A DNA stretch of 64,000 nucleotides from Benincasa hispida. Its lineage: Eukaryota > Streptophyta > Magnoliopsida > Cucurbitales > Cucurbitaceae. The notes beneath the pieces were generated by a model, which was not told the DNA's origin, did no database searches, and worked only from the letters and a program-made list of their open reading frames with translations. A program made the position numbers and the translations under genes. The stretch lies in NCBI RefSeq assembly GCF_009727055.1, contig NC_052354.1, positions 45,995,832-46,059,831 on the forward strand, given 5' to 3'. This document shows, in pieces, positions 33,370-44,599 of the stretch. Each line of letters starts with the position of its first letter. The first letter of the stretch is position 1.

Positions 33370-34759
33370 ACTAAAGATAATTTATTTTCACCGATCCCTT
33401 CCCGAGAAAAGATAATTTATTTTCACCAATCCAAGACTTATACCACAATGTAATAAAATGGTAAGATTGAGGTCGAATCCAAATAGAGGCTGTTAAATCA
33501 ACTTAGGCCAATTTATATATTCCACATAAAAAGGTTTTGATGGTTTTTGTTTTTGTATTATAAAATAAATTAAGAATCAAACAGAGAAAAAATTACGAGT
33601 TAGCACAAAAAAGGGATGAGTCAAATTGAGGGAAAATCTTGGGATTAGTTTGTATGCTTGTTATTTTCTATCATTAGGTACTAGTTAATTTCTCAAATCA
33701 TGTGAACCCCTCAACCTATTAGAAATTCTAATAGCCCAATTAGCCAGTTTTGATAAGAACCCAAATCAACACTAATTCAGTTTAAAACTTTTCCTTCACA
33801 GCAACATACAAAAATTAAATAAATTAAACTAGTAAACTTCAAGAATTAAGACATACAAACTAACCCAAGAAGATTACCTAGCCTCTAAAAGTCATATTGG
33901 AATTAAAATGATTAAAAGAGAACCGAGGCTGACTATGGTGACAATTGCCCGACAATTTGGCTTCAATGGCTCTCAAGACCAGATTAAACTCTCAAAATTT
34001 ACTCTATTCGAAGGTATATTGCAGTAGGAATGAGTTGATGAGTCAGATCATGGAAGGCTGACCCAAACGCCTTATTTATAGGTTGCGCGTAGAGTCACAA
34101 TGCTTGGAAACAGCGTTGTCAAGCAGACATTGCAAAGATGCGTCCAATGCTTGGTTACACCGCGCGTTGCATAAATTTCCATCAATCGTCGCAGCATTGC
34201 AACACTTGGTAGGAGTGTTGTAACATTGAGTGTTTTGTCTTTCAGCATTGAAGTTCAAGCGTTGAGATGTGTTGGAACGCTAGCGATGACCCAACTCTGG
34301 AGTGTCGTGACACTTAGGGCAGCGTTTGATGTTACTGCCTTACAGCATCGAATGAGTGTTAGACTTAGGCTTATGAAGAGCGTTGCAACGCTGAGCATTC
34401 TGCCAGAAACTAGCTACTCGATGCTCGATGACTCGATACTCTATGCTTGTTTACTCGGTGCTCAACGCTTGTTTACTCGGTAGAATTTTACTCAATAATA
34501 CTCGACAACTTTTTACTCGATGGTACTCGATGATGCTCGATGGCTGATTATACTCGATGGTAATTTGGTAATTTCAACTCCTTTGAAGTTCGGATACTCA
34601 AATCGACTCTAAATTACTTCAAATTAACCTTGTTCGGCTCCAAATCGCCAATTCTACCTCTTGATTGCTTAGTACCTACAAATTAGGGAAATAAACACAT
34701 AAAATCCAATAACAAGCCCAAATTAAGTTAGGAATAATAGCTCTTTTTGAGATCTAACA
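33370..34759 (-). mobile_element. 5' LTR of the nested gypsy element
   Basis: Partner of 21769-23863. On the minus strand it begins TGTTAGATCTCAAAAAGAGC at 34759 and ends near 33390-33370, close to gag. It has the TATA-like box CCTATAAATAAGG (34071-34083) and the same U3 word arrays (34085-34560). The last part contains a local duplication of 'aaagataatttattttcacc' (33372 and 33406). The spacing from LTR to gag ATG is unusually short, so the leader and primer-binding site appear deleted. I could not identify a primer-binding site. Confidence 0.75.
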
Positions 34760-34764
34760 AAGAT

Positions 34765-35475
34765 CACATGCAAGATCATAAACCAGGAAGTAAATTTGTT
34801 TTAAGTGAAATTTCTAATGAATCTACTGAGACTTTAACAAGGATGAGGCTAATACATCAACAAGAGTTGTTGATGTGGGTTCGTCTAGTCATACACATCC
34901 ATTTCAATATTTGAGATTGTCTCGACGTAGTGAGAGGGTTACCACCTGTACGCTACATGGGTTTAACAGAAGCCCAATACATCATAGCTGATGATGGGGG
35001 TTGAGGATCCATTGTCTTATAAACAAGTAATGAAAGATGTTGACAATGATGAATGGGTTAAAGCTATGAATCAAGAAATGGAGTCCTTGTACTTTAATTC
35101 TATCTAGGAGCTTATAGATAAACCTGATGAGGTAAAACCTGTAGGTTGTAAATGGATCTACAAGAGAAAAAAAGNGGAGTCCTTGTACTTTAATTCTATC
35201 TAGGAGCTTATAGATAAACCTGATGAGGTAAAACCTGTAGGTTGTAAATGGATCTACAAGAGAAAAAAAGGTGTAGATGGAAAGATACATACATTTAAAA
35301 CTAGACTTGTGGTAAAGTGTTATACCCAGGTTGAGGGAGTGGACTATGAAGAAAATTTCTCACCTGTTGTCATGTTAAAACCTATCAGAATTCTCTTGTC
35401 CATAGCCACATATTATGACTATGAAATATGGCAAATGGATGTCAAGACTTCCTTTTTTAATGGTAATCCTGAAGA
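34765..35475 (+). pseudogene. Copia reverse transcriptase, N-terminal part
   Basis: Continues the copia Pol from 21768 with DHMQDHKPGSKFVLSEISNE (34765-34830). After a frameshift comes the RT start: SLYFNSI, DKPDEVKPVGCKWIYKRKKG (about 35120-35175), FKTRLVVKCYTQVEGVDYEE (about 35290-35350) and IWQMDVKTSFFNGNPE (about 35428-35474). The segment is interrupted by a suspicious exact duplication around an N at 35175. It ends at the solo LTR inserted at 35476. Confidence 0.85.
35080..35270 (+). repeat. Exact 95-bp duplication across a single N
   Basis: Bases 35080-35174 and 35176-35270 are identical and are separated by one N (35175). Both encode the same RT segment (ESLYFNSI..GCKWIYKRKK). A single copy gives the expected protein, so this is almost certainly an assembly overlap left unmerged. 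Confidence 0.93.
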
Positions 35476-37341
35476 TGATGGAATATAAAGAACACATGCA
35501 CAACGGAAAAAGGATTGATAACGTTCTAATTACATAAAAACAAGAATAAACATGCAAAAGGGATAGAAAATACAACCTTTGAAGACTCCACTGTGAACTT
35601 CCTCTCTCGAGCTCGATCGACACCATCAACGAAAAATCCTCGCTATTCTCCGGTTGAAGAATATAGTGGTGGGACTGTTATGCTAGTGAAAATAAGGGAA
35701 TTTCATTATAGAAAGACTGAGAGTAGAGGAGAGTTGAGGTAGAAGAGTTTAGGTCAAAAGTTGTGGAAGCACTAGTCTTGTAAATTTAAAAAACAAAGCC
35801 ATTTATAGAGAAAACACATGCAAAATCCCATTTTGCAGGGATTTTGCATGTCTTTCACCTCAAATTCCATTAGCATGTAAAGTCTAGATGTCAAGCTTGG
35901 AAAATGTCACTTCAAAGTCCATTTAGTTAGTGAGAAAATTCAACAATTGGATTTTTTCATTAACTAATTCTTATTAAAAAAAATGAAAGATAATTTTTTT
36001 CAAATTTAGAAAGTATTTAATTAAAACAATTTAAATAAAATAAAATAAACAAATTTAATATAACATATTAAATTGTTTATGACACTTAGCTTTGATTAAT
36101 CACATTAATCAAGTTTAAAAAACACTTTCATGCTAATGATCAAGTATACTCTAAAAAATAATTAATTAATAAATTAATTATTTAATTGTAAATTATATTT
36201 CATATAAAATACATTTTTTTCCTAAAACCCGAATTTGAACATTTCAAATTCTTACTTCACCTTGTTCTTCAATTTTGTCCGTATTGAACTAGCAAGGAGA
36301 TCCGATGGACCTACAGATTATGGGCTCCAATGACCAGAGACTAACCGGTCAAACTCTTTAACCTAGTTAATCAACATTCGTTAACTAACAGGACTGTCCA
36401 CTATAGTCTATAGTTGCACTCCTCTCACTGCAGATATATTATGTGTCCATTTGATATAACCATGATTAGTAAGTCAACTCTTCACAGGTTGTTCGTAATA
36501 ATGTCTGGTTCAAAAGTTGTTTTACCCCTGAGATTACATCTTGCTCCTTAAGTCCCACTAATCCTTTAATGAACAATTGGTTTGTGATCCAATCACTAAA
36601 TCGAGTCTCTCTTGGGCTAATGAAAAAATGGGGCCCCTTGTTCAAGACCCAAAGTCAGTACTTAAGGGAATAACCTCTCTACTATCCCTAAAAGCGGGTA
36701 GGAGTGAATTTCATCATGCATTATATGTCTCCAGCTATCTACCCGGTCTTACCCCTGAAATGGGAGGCTTATTGAGTTGATGATGTTGAGCCAACCCTCA
36801 TCCATGCAAATCTAAAGATAATCGCGAATAAACAGGAGTTCATAGTTAGCTTGGGATTAAGGTCAAGTTACCTAAATCATCGCTTTGAAATAGTCAGTCT
36901 TAAATAGCTAACAGAAATATAAAGTAAGAGTGACTTAATTCTTGGTCTGATCTTATGCAAACTCATTGCATGATGCCTCCGCTCCTCATGTCAATACATG
37001 AACAAATTAGGATCACTTTGTTTCTAGCACTTTACAACAAATTTTAACAACTACAAAGTGGGTCGCATCCAATAGTGTTACCAGAATAAGGTACCCAACC
37101 TTATTCGTATACTATAGACCATTTTGGCTATTTACTGAACTTGATCCACTCTTATGTCTCCACATAAAGTTCATGTATTCATATAATAGCCATGGGTCTT
37201 TAGTTTATTAGATTTAGACTTTATAAATACAATTCACATATTCAATAGCAGTTTTACTGAATAAACGTCAATAACATCTTTATTGATAATAGAATATGTT
37301 TAACATTATAAACTGCAAGTTTTAGGACATACAACCCAACA
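35476..37341 (-). mobile_element. Solo copia-type LTR (family A) in copia RT
   Basis: On the minus strand it begins TGTTGGGTTGTATGTCC at 37341 and ends ...CATTCCATCA-like sequence at 35476, giving TG...CA ends. It is flanked by GAAGA (35471-35475) and TAAGA (37342-37346), one mismatch. Removing it joins NGNPE to ETIYIKQPEEFIEQDQE of RT in frame. A TATA-like box is on the minus strand near 35812-35820. A near-perfect hairpin, CATGCAAAATCCC / GGGATTTTGCATG, is at 35818-35850. At 1.87 kb it is the best-bounded family-A LTR here. Confidence 0.85.
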
Positions 37342-38008
37342 TAAGAGACTATTTACATAAAACAACCAGAAGAATTCATTGAACAAGATCAAGAGTAAAA
37401 GGTTTGCAAGCTTAATTGATCCATTTATGGACTGAAACAAGCATCTCGATCTTGGAATATAAGATTTGATGTTGCGATCAAATCTTATGGCTTTGATCAG
37501 AATGTTGATGAGCTTTATGTTTACAAGAAAATCATCAACAGCTCAGTAGCTTTCCTCGTGCTATATGTGAATGATATAGATTTTCTGACTGATGTAAAGA
37601 AATGGCTAGCCGCCCAATTCCAAATGAAAGATTTGGGAGAGGCATAGTTTTTTCTAGGGATCCAGATTATCAGGGATCGTAAGAACAAAAGGTTGGTCTT
37701 GTCTCAGGCATCGTATATTGGCAAGATGCTTGTCAAATATTTGATGCACAATTCTAAGAAGGGTTTATTACCTTTCAGACATGGAATTATATTGTCTAAG
37801 AAATAGTGTCATAAGACTCCTCAAGAGGTTGAGAAAATGAGATGAATTCCCTATGCATCCGTTGTTGGTAGCCTTATGTCTGTAATGTTATGTACTAGAC
37901 CTGACATTTTCTATGCAGTAGGGATTATCGGTTGATATCAATCCCATCCAGGATTAGATCAGTGGACAGTGGTCAAAACAATCCTCAAGTATCTTCGGAG
38001 AACGAGGG
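37342..38008 (+). pseudogene. Copia reverse transcriptase, C-terminal part
   Basis: Frames from 37347 give IYIKQPEEFIEQDQE, a GLKQAS-like segment, SWNIRFDVAIKSYGFDQNVD (about 37450-37510), LYVNDIDFL (about 37560-37585, YVDD changed to YVND), KKWLAAQFQMKDLGEA (about 37600-37645), YIGKMLVKY, LCTRPDIFYAVGII (about 37890-37930) and ILKYLRR (about 37980-38000). Homology stops at about 38008, before RNase H. LTR-like sequence follows directly, indicating a deletion. Confidence 0.85.
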
Positions 38009-38478
38009 TTCACAATTAGAAGAGAGAGAAAAAAAACTCTCTCTTGCTCTCTCTCTATCCTCTGGTTCTTCTTCTCTCTGTGATTTTTACAGAGAATAAT
38101 TTGTTTTCTCTAAAAAAAAATCTCTTATTCTTCCCTCACACCAAGATTGAGTGCAAGCCCACATCTCTGCACGATTCTCATCCCTGAGAATAATGGGGGA
38201 GACCCCTTAGTGGTGTCTGTTCTTGTTCGTTGAGTTTGTGGATGTCGAGTTCATCAGATCGGGAGAAGACAACTCAAATTGGAAAGGAATGTGAAAAATT
38301 GGTCTTCAAAGGTGAGTTATTTCTTAATCCCTCTTCTCCATTTTCACTATAGTAGCATGCTTGAATTAATCATGTTTATCAATGGTTTTCGTTACCCTAT
38401 ATTTTATATGTTCTGTAAAATAAATTTAGAGATTGTTGTATCCAATTGATTCCACTGCGGGGAATTACAATCCTTTCA
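38009..38478 (+). mobile_element. LTR 3' portion (R-U5), copia type
   Basis: Contains the 'acagagaataatttg' leader, a (CT)n tract (38037-38060), the 'cttcaaaggtgag' block and 'ttctgtaaaataaattt'. It ends TCCTTTCA at 38478. The layout matches 10850-10999 plus 14523-14776 but with many differences, so it may be a diverged 3' LTR of the nested copia or part of another element. The following ATTGGTA looks like the start of a primer-binding site, which would make it a 5' LTR edge. Confidence 0.55.
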
Positions 38479-38599
38479 ATTGGTAGATTTTTTAGAAAAA
38501 AACAATTCTTCTCTAGAATTGAATTGTATTGTTATATATTTTGTTTGGATTGGTAGAAATTTTAGAATTTGGTTGATTTTTCCTAGTTAAACCCAATTT

Positions 38600-39660
38600 T
38601 TGTGAGCTTCTTATCTATATATCCATCATGGGTCCTAGGAGAGAAAGTAGGAAGAGTTGGGCATGATTCTGAACTAGTTTTCGGGCACCCTAGGTTTAGT
38701 TCACAAGAAGCCCTATATAGATATCAATATATCGTTTCCTCTAAGAACATAGTCCCCGAGAGAGCATTAGCCTTAGAAGTGGAGAGGATGGGAAACCTTA
38801 GCTACCATCCTGGCGAGGCAGTTGTATCTATAGTTAGGGAGTTTTATGCCAATATTGCAATAATAAGGATTTCTCGTTAGTTAGGGGCATTATGGTTCCC
38901 TTTTTGTCCATCTGCATCAATGAAGTCTTCGGGTTGACAAACTTCAACGATGAGTATAGTGGATTCTGCTCCCAACAGTTCCCTGAGCAAAAGGTTATTG
39001 AGACTCTGTGTGGACCTAGAGTTGAATAGGCTAGGTCATGAGGTGTTGTAGTTAGGTTTAGAGGGATGGATATGTCCGTCTCTGGCCAAATTTGACATGC
39101 CTTTGTATGTTCTAGATTGATACCAGTGTTACGCCTTACTAACGTCACCAAGGATCGAGCCAAACTCCTTTACTATTTAGTTCAGGGTATGTCCATTAAC
39201 CCGGGATGGGTCATTAGGGCCTCGATCTGCCGATATGGGCATTGCTCTACCACTAGTAGCTTAGGGCACCCTAACTTGAATATTGAGCTATGTTGGAGTT
39301 CTAGAGTGGAGATCTCTAATGATGAAGAGAGGATGGGGCGTCGGGCACCCATCTGCAGGTCGTTAGTAGGCGCCTTCCATGGACGCAGAGTTGATAAAAA
39401 AGATGAAGATGAAAAGGATGACGAAGGTATTCCCGCAGTAGAGGAGCTTCCCCTGCTGATCCCCAAGATCAATACAATGTGCCAGTAGTAGAGGAGTCAT
39501 TCGGGGAGCAGGCTTTGAGGATGTCCACTAAGGCCCTTCGGATGGCTACCAAGTCCCTGCGAGTGAGTCAGAAGACTACTCGTCGGGCGAGACGTATGGA
39601 AAGGACAGTAAGCTGCATTTATAAGCAGAATCATCTTTACTATGCTATCATCAATTTTTA
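38600..39660 (+). pseudogene. Decayed retroelement ORF, 'putative plant transposon protein' type
   Basis: Three frames together give a protein resembling the conserved domain found at the start of many plant retroelement-derived ORFs (the PF20167-like 'putative plant transposon protein' domain, from memory). The segments are SIVREFYANIAI (about 38835), an M/VPFCPSA segment (about 38893), MIPVLRLTNVTKDRAKLLYY (39117-39176) with VQGMSINPGWVIRASI, and a C-terminal DEDEKDDEGIPAVEELP acidic run. Frameshifts and stops separate the parts. The last frame (39479-39661) is rich in repeated LRM/SLR-like residues. The family assignment is moderate. Confidence 0.55.
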
Positions 39661-41860
39661 GAGTGACCTTTAGAGGGAATCGGACTCACCCAACTTCGAT
39701 TGAGGCCAGTTTTCCTTATCGTATCCTCATAGTATTTTTATTTTCCTTTCCTTATTTTCTTTATTTTCTTTATTTTCGTTGTTTTTATAATTTGTAGTTT
39801 TTTCTTTCCTTTAGTTTTTGCTAACTTCTTTTTTGTTTTTTTGGTTTCTTTTTTTTTTTCTTTTTGTTTTTGTATTGTAGGGACGACCTAGAAGTGAAGA
39901 GCATCTTTATGTGAGGTGAACCCTTCCACCACCATCATGTGCACGATTATATTTTCAGGGGAGGTTTTTTGTTCCCTTGTTCTTTTCATTTTTTAGCTAT
40001 ACTTGAGATACATTGGGGACAATGTATCGTTTTAAAGTTGGGGGTGAGGTACCTATTGGGTAATATATCTTAGCTTGGGGTCCTTGAGCGTTGTGTTCGG
40101 ACTATGCTTTCTATGTTTTGATTGTTTCGTTACTCTATTGCTCTGTTGTTATTATGATGGTTTATGACGCATTCTTCCTATAATAAAATTTGCATGAAAG
40201 AATGTTAGGAAAGCATGATCATGAATTTTAGCCCAAATTTAAAACTTTTTCTTTTCTCTCATGCATCTTTAAGTTATTGTCTTGCGAAATTTAAGTCTTG
40301 CATGCTTAGAATTGAGTTATCTGGTTTGTATTTCTATTGTCACCTCGAAAGGTCCACCTTGAACTTAGGAGTAACCTTACTTGTTTTAGAGTGAAACTAG
40401 ACAAAGTGGATAAAATAGGTCTATTATATATAAAAGAAAGAGAGAGAGAGAAAGAAAAGCAAATTAGTTGTAATTCTGAAAGAAAAAAATATAAAAAATG
40501 AGGCAATAGCTAGCTTGCTTGCCAAAAAAAAAAAAAAAATAGTGTGTGTGTGTGCATGGATAGAGGTAGAAAGAGCTATTTCCATCATGTCTAGTTAGGG
40601 TCTCACGAGAAAAGAGTGAATAGGTTCCCAGCAGTGGGGTGCAAAAGCTAGCCCTTTAGGTAAAATAAATGCCCTTTATGTTTTGTTTGAGTGTGTTTAG
40701 GTACCATTGTCTTAGTGTTATCCTCTTTTTTATTGTAAGTTTGGTATGTCCGAGGTTGATAACCAAACCAGAGGGGGGCTAACTTTGTGCTAAATTTTAA
40801 GACCGAATTGATGATACCGAGGTTGATCTTCATTTTTCTTCTTTTCCCTTCAATTTTTAGTATCTTTAGGTTAGTTTTTCTTTTATTTTGGGTTGTAGTT
40901 AATGGATCAGATGTCTATCTTGGATTTTTCTATGAATTAAGAGGTAATTTTTATCTAATTTCTTTGAGCAAGAGCCCTGTGTTTAAATTCTTGAGAATTC
41001 TATAATTAAATTTGGTGTTCTTCAATTCTATGTTTTTCTTTGAATCTTGATGTAATTAGAACTGCATTTGTGCGTTGGACTATCGATCCTATCACAATTG
41101 CATGTCCCCACTAGTTAAATTCAAGCTCGTGTGTTTCCTTGTGTTCGTCGATGCTTGAATTTTCCCTGGTAGAAAAAAATTAGATGTGAATACTTAGATT
41201 TATAGGTTGACCTTGAATTTTGGTATAGCATGTTTAATCTAGATTTGAAGAATAAATTGGTTAATTGAAAAATGCTTTTCCTGACATTTAATCAACGCGA
41301 TTGAATCCTTTTAATGCATATGATTTTTAATTCTATATGATCGCTAAGAACCCAATAGAATTAAGGGCATATAGTTTAATTAGAGTATGGTTTTTCTGAC
41401 CTTAATTAATAAATAGGACGCTTGATTGATTTTGATTGATTTTGATTGAATTGATTGTCGACTTTTGTAGAGATTATTAAGTGGTCGATTTAGTAGTCGT
41501 GTATGCACAGAATGGAATGTTTGTTTGATCATGTATTTCCATAATAAAAATTGCATAGGAAACTTTCTTTTGCTTTAGAAATTAGACAGATCCCTATCCT
41601 AGATTATGTTTACCTTTTTATTTCAATTTCATGCATTTTTCTCTTCCACACCAAAACCCCCCATTTACCGCTCTTGTTAGAAAACTGGCTTAACAAAACA
41701 AATCACGCTTTCCTGCGAATCGACTCGAATTTACCATTGTTGCTACGTTTTAGTAGTTATAGGAATAGTTCGGTATTTATAATTTTCTTTTGATCATTAA
41801 GATTTTGGGATAAAATGATGCCCCAAAAATCTATCGTTAAAATGACACCAAAAAATCTCT
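39661..41860. other. Probable untranslated remainder of a retroelement; no gene seen
   Basis: T-rich tracts (39735-39880), a block 'ttaaagttgggggtgagg' (40031-40048) that looks like a retroelement polypurine tract, purine-rich repeats (40434-40460), an A run and (TG)n at about 40524-40556. The open frames are short and featureless. It most likely belongs to the element with the ORF at 38600, but I cannot mark its end. Confidence 0.45.
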
Positions 41861-42220
41861 TAGGAGTAAGCCTAATCAATGCAAGTAGCCCTCCATCAAC
41901 GCATCCCCCTCCCTGAGTTCCTCAATTCTCTCTAACTTCCTCTTAGTTTAAGTCTTCTTGATGAAATTTTGAGTTGTGAAATGAAATGGAGTCTCCTCGA
42001 GTACTTATAGGCATCCAAAAGGGATCCTTGTCATCTATTCTATGCTCCTAGCGCATGACACCATAATTGCATGGTAAGTCTTATGTGTCCAATATATCCC
42101 CCTTGACACTCCTCCTTACATGTAGAGCTTAAGTGTCTTCACCATGCATAGGCCAACGCATAGCTACTTTGGAGATGTCATTTTGACCTGTTGCATGTTC
42201 TACTATGCATCCACTAATGG

Positions 42221-43349
42221 TGTTGACATTCAACATACGAAAGCAATTAGGATCTTAAGCACTCTAATTACATAAATTTTAGCAAAAAAACATGCAAGAT
42301 CAAATAAAAATACAAGTAGGGTTTATGAAATTCATACTTTTGTTAAACTCTTCAATTCTTGAATTTCAGCTCGAATTTCCTAACCAATAAGTTGTAGACC
42401 ACCATTTGATCTTCCCTACTATCCTCTAGGACCTTAGATTGAATTGTGGGATCCAAAATGAATTGTAATTGAAGGGGATTTTGGAGAGAATTTTAGGTGT
42501 TTTGAAGAACAAGAGAAAAGTCTTCTCTCTCTCAAAAACCCAACTTGCATGTCTAAAAACTTAGCCAATTCCACTGATCCTTGTTCAACTCCTTCATGCA
42601 AAATTGATTCCATAAATACTTGACACTCAATATGTCAAGACTTAGTGGGAAATTAATGTCCAGAGTGGGAAAATCCCACTATGAAATTTATTTTACAATT
42701 TTAATCTCAATTCTTAAAATTTTGAAATTCAAAATTCAATTTAATTGATTTTTAAAGAAAAATCAATTTGAAATTAGAAAATTTTATAAAATTAATTTTA
42801 ATTCAAAAATTAATTCCAATAATTAATTTTTAATAATATCAATTTCAATTAATTAAACTATTTTAATTAATTAAAATTGATATCTAATATCAATTTATTA
42901 AACCACCAATATCACAATCATGAATCCCTATTCATGTAATTACTATTTAAATCTAATTTAAATATTATCAAATTCTTCAATTTCATTTAATTCGATAATT
43001 AAACGTATAATTATATTGTATATAATTACCAATTCCCTTAATTCGAATTTGAACATTTCAAATTCTCTTATCACGCTATTCTAAGGTTTAGTCCGTTTGT
43101 GAGCTAGTAGGGAACCTAATGGACCTATAAATCATGGGCTCCAACGATCCGAGATTAATTGGCTAAACACTTTAAACCGAATTAATCGAAATTCGTTAAC
43201 TACCGGGCCAGTCTACTAAAGCCCAGTAGTTGCACTCCCCTCACTGTATTCAAAAACAGTTTTATTAAATAAACCTCAATAATATTTTCATTGCAAATAG
43301 AATATCTTTGATTTTACAAACGGCAAGTTTTAGGACATACAACTCAACA
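42221..43349 (-). mobile_element. LTR related to family A nested in the gypsy LTR
   Basis: On the minus strand it begins TGTTGAGTTGTATGTCCT at 43349, as in the family-A LTRs, and ends near 42221. It shares 'ctctaattacataaa' with 35510-35530 in the same relative place. It is shorter than 35476-37341, with the middle deleted. I could not find matching target duplications, so the left edge is approximate. Removing it joins two parts of the surrounding gypsy LTR (compare 54540-54590). Confidence 0.7.
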
Positions 43350-43479
43350 CTCACTTCATCCTTGGCTCCGCCAAGACTTCACTTAGTTGAGTCATGTACC
43401 GAATTTGCTGTCAATATAACCTTACTCCCCAAACTTAAATCAACACATGCTAGCTATGTTAGGCATATGGCTTCACCAA

Positions 43480-44240
43480 CCACCCCATATGCGTCCAACA
43501 AGCTCCTCCTATGCGCCCATGAGATGATCAATGCATGGTTCCCTAGCTATGCTCCCAACTTGCCTCTCATCTCATACCATAGCTTCTTCCTTTGACTCTT
43601 AACTAGGGTATGCGCCCAACCTCCTAAGTATGCACCCACTAAGGTTCTTGAGCTTCCTTAGTGTAACTCTTTCCTAAGGGTTTATCTTGTGCTTCCATCT
43701 TGCTCCTCATAGACTCAAAAATGGAACCCATAAAGCCCCTTATGCGCCAACCCTAAACCCATGCGTCCAACTTTTCTCTTCTTCCTTCTTCCTTGGTTTC
43801 TATCTTTTTTTCAAAGCATAGCTTCCTTTCACACTCAAAGACATAGCCATGTGTCCTCATTGCCTTACTTTCCTCCAAACACGCACCCATCTATGCGCCC
43901 ACATGGCCTTCTATGCATCCAACACTACATCTATGCATCGAACACCACATCCTTTAGGGTTTCGTCCTCTTGTAGTGTCCTAAGATGTCCCATGCTTAGC
44001 CAACGTCTCTCCCCTAAATTCCCTATATACCCACCAATCTTTCCTTATGCATTTAACCCTAACTTCCTCTCTTGATGGTGCATAGTTCAATGTATGGTCT
44101 TCCAATACTAAACTAATTCTTTCCTCATGTTTCTACTTAATCCTAAACATCTCCCATTAACACTTCCCATGCGTCCAAAGCCCCCTGGTATGCATCCGTC
44201 ATGTCCAATCCTACCCTAATATGCATCTAAGTCTTCCTTC
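43480..44240. repeat. Array of TATGCGTCCAAC-like words
   Basis: Words near (A/T)ATGCG(T/C)CCAA(C/A) are repeated: 'atgcgtccaac', 'atgcgcccat', 'tatgcgcccaacc', 'tatgcacccac', 'tatgcgcc', 'atgcatccaac', 'tatgcatcg', 'catgcgtccaa' and others. Spacing is irregular, about 15-60 bases. It lies in U3 of the minus-strand LTR, as does the equivalent array at 54500-55370. Confidence 0.75.
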
Positions 44241-44599
44241 TTTTCCCAAAATATGTTCCACTTGAAATGTCTTATCCAAGGTTAAGCCCCCACTCCTCAT
44301 ATCCTTGGTACTTAGTCAATTTTCACTTTCCTAGACCAATTTGGAGTTCCTCTAAGTTCACATTATAGTTTGAACACTTAGCTACATTTCCTACTATGCT
44401 ACGAGTTCATAGCATAGTCTACATACTTAGTCAAAATCCTACCTCATACTACAATGCCTCCAATACTTAGAAATTTTCTTAAGTACTTTTACTTCTTCCA
44501 AGGCATAGTTTTAGGTACTTAGGTATCTTTTCCTTCCAAGGCTTGAATTTTGAATTCCTCTCTTTGCCTAAAGAATCCTATGAAATTTTGGGTGTTACA

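Larger units (their letters stand above)
21769..34759 (-). mobile_element. Nested Athila/Tat-type Ty3/gypsy element
   Basis: Minus-strand element with two related LTRs (5' LTR about 33390-34759, 3' LTR 21769-23863). It has gag (32777-33357), a protease region (28380-29188), RT and RNase H (about 26640-27760) and integrase (25318-26600), in the order expected for Ty3/gypsy. A polypurine tract abuts the 3' LTR. The integrase C-terminus lacks a visible chromodomain. Together with its resemblance to plant elements encoding KVLLYNPKLSLMPGKLKSKW, this suggests the Athila/Tat side of the family. It is inserted in copia Pol; possible target duplications are AAGAT (34760) and AAGGC (21764). All frames are broken. 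Confidence 0.8.
6973..38008 (+). mobile_element. Decayed copia retrotransposon, split by at least five nested insertions
   Basis: The pieces of one Ty1/copia element occur in the correct order on the plus strand. They are the 5' LTR (6973-8442, 10771-10999, 14523-14776), primer-binding site (14779), gag (17057), protease and integrase (about 17650-18348, continuing 21183-about 21768), reverse transcriptase (34765-35475, continuing 37347-38008). At three breaks the reading resumes at the next expected residue: FIDDYS at 18343/21183, LEE/DH at 21768/34765, and NGNPEE at 35470/37345. This supports nested insertion rather than scattered fragments. RNase H and a matching 3' LTR are missing. The element is dead: it has multiple stops, and YVDD has become YVND (about 37567). 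The first integrase Asp also appears lost. Confidence 0.85.
41860..44599 (-). mobile_element. Gypsy-type LTR, third copy of the TGTAACACC family, truncated
   Basis: On the minus strand it begins TGTAACACCC at 44599 and runs to about 41860, where it is cut before the GTGACA end. It aligns with 52646-55705 over 'gttgtgaaatgaaatgg' / 'gttgtgagctgaaatgaag', the minus-strand TATA-like box (CTATAAGTAC, 42001-42010) and the word array. It is interrupted by another LTR at 42221-43349. The open frames at 43308-43595 and 43761-44075 are by-products of the array. Confidence 0.7.

Noticed and set aside
43308..44075. Open frames of 95 and 104 codons
   Set aside because: By-products of the TATGCGTCCAAC word array in a gypsy LTR.
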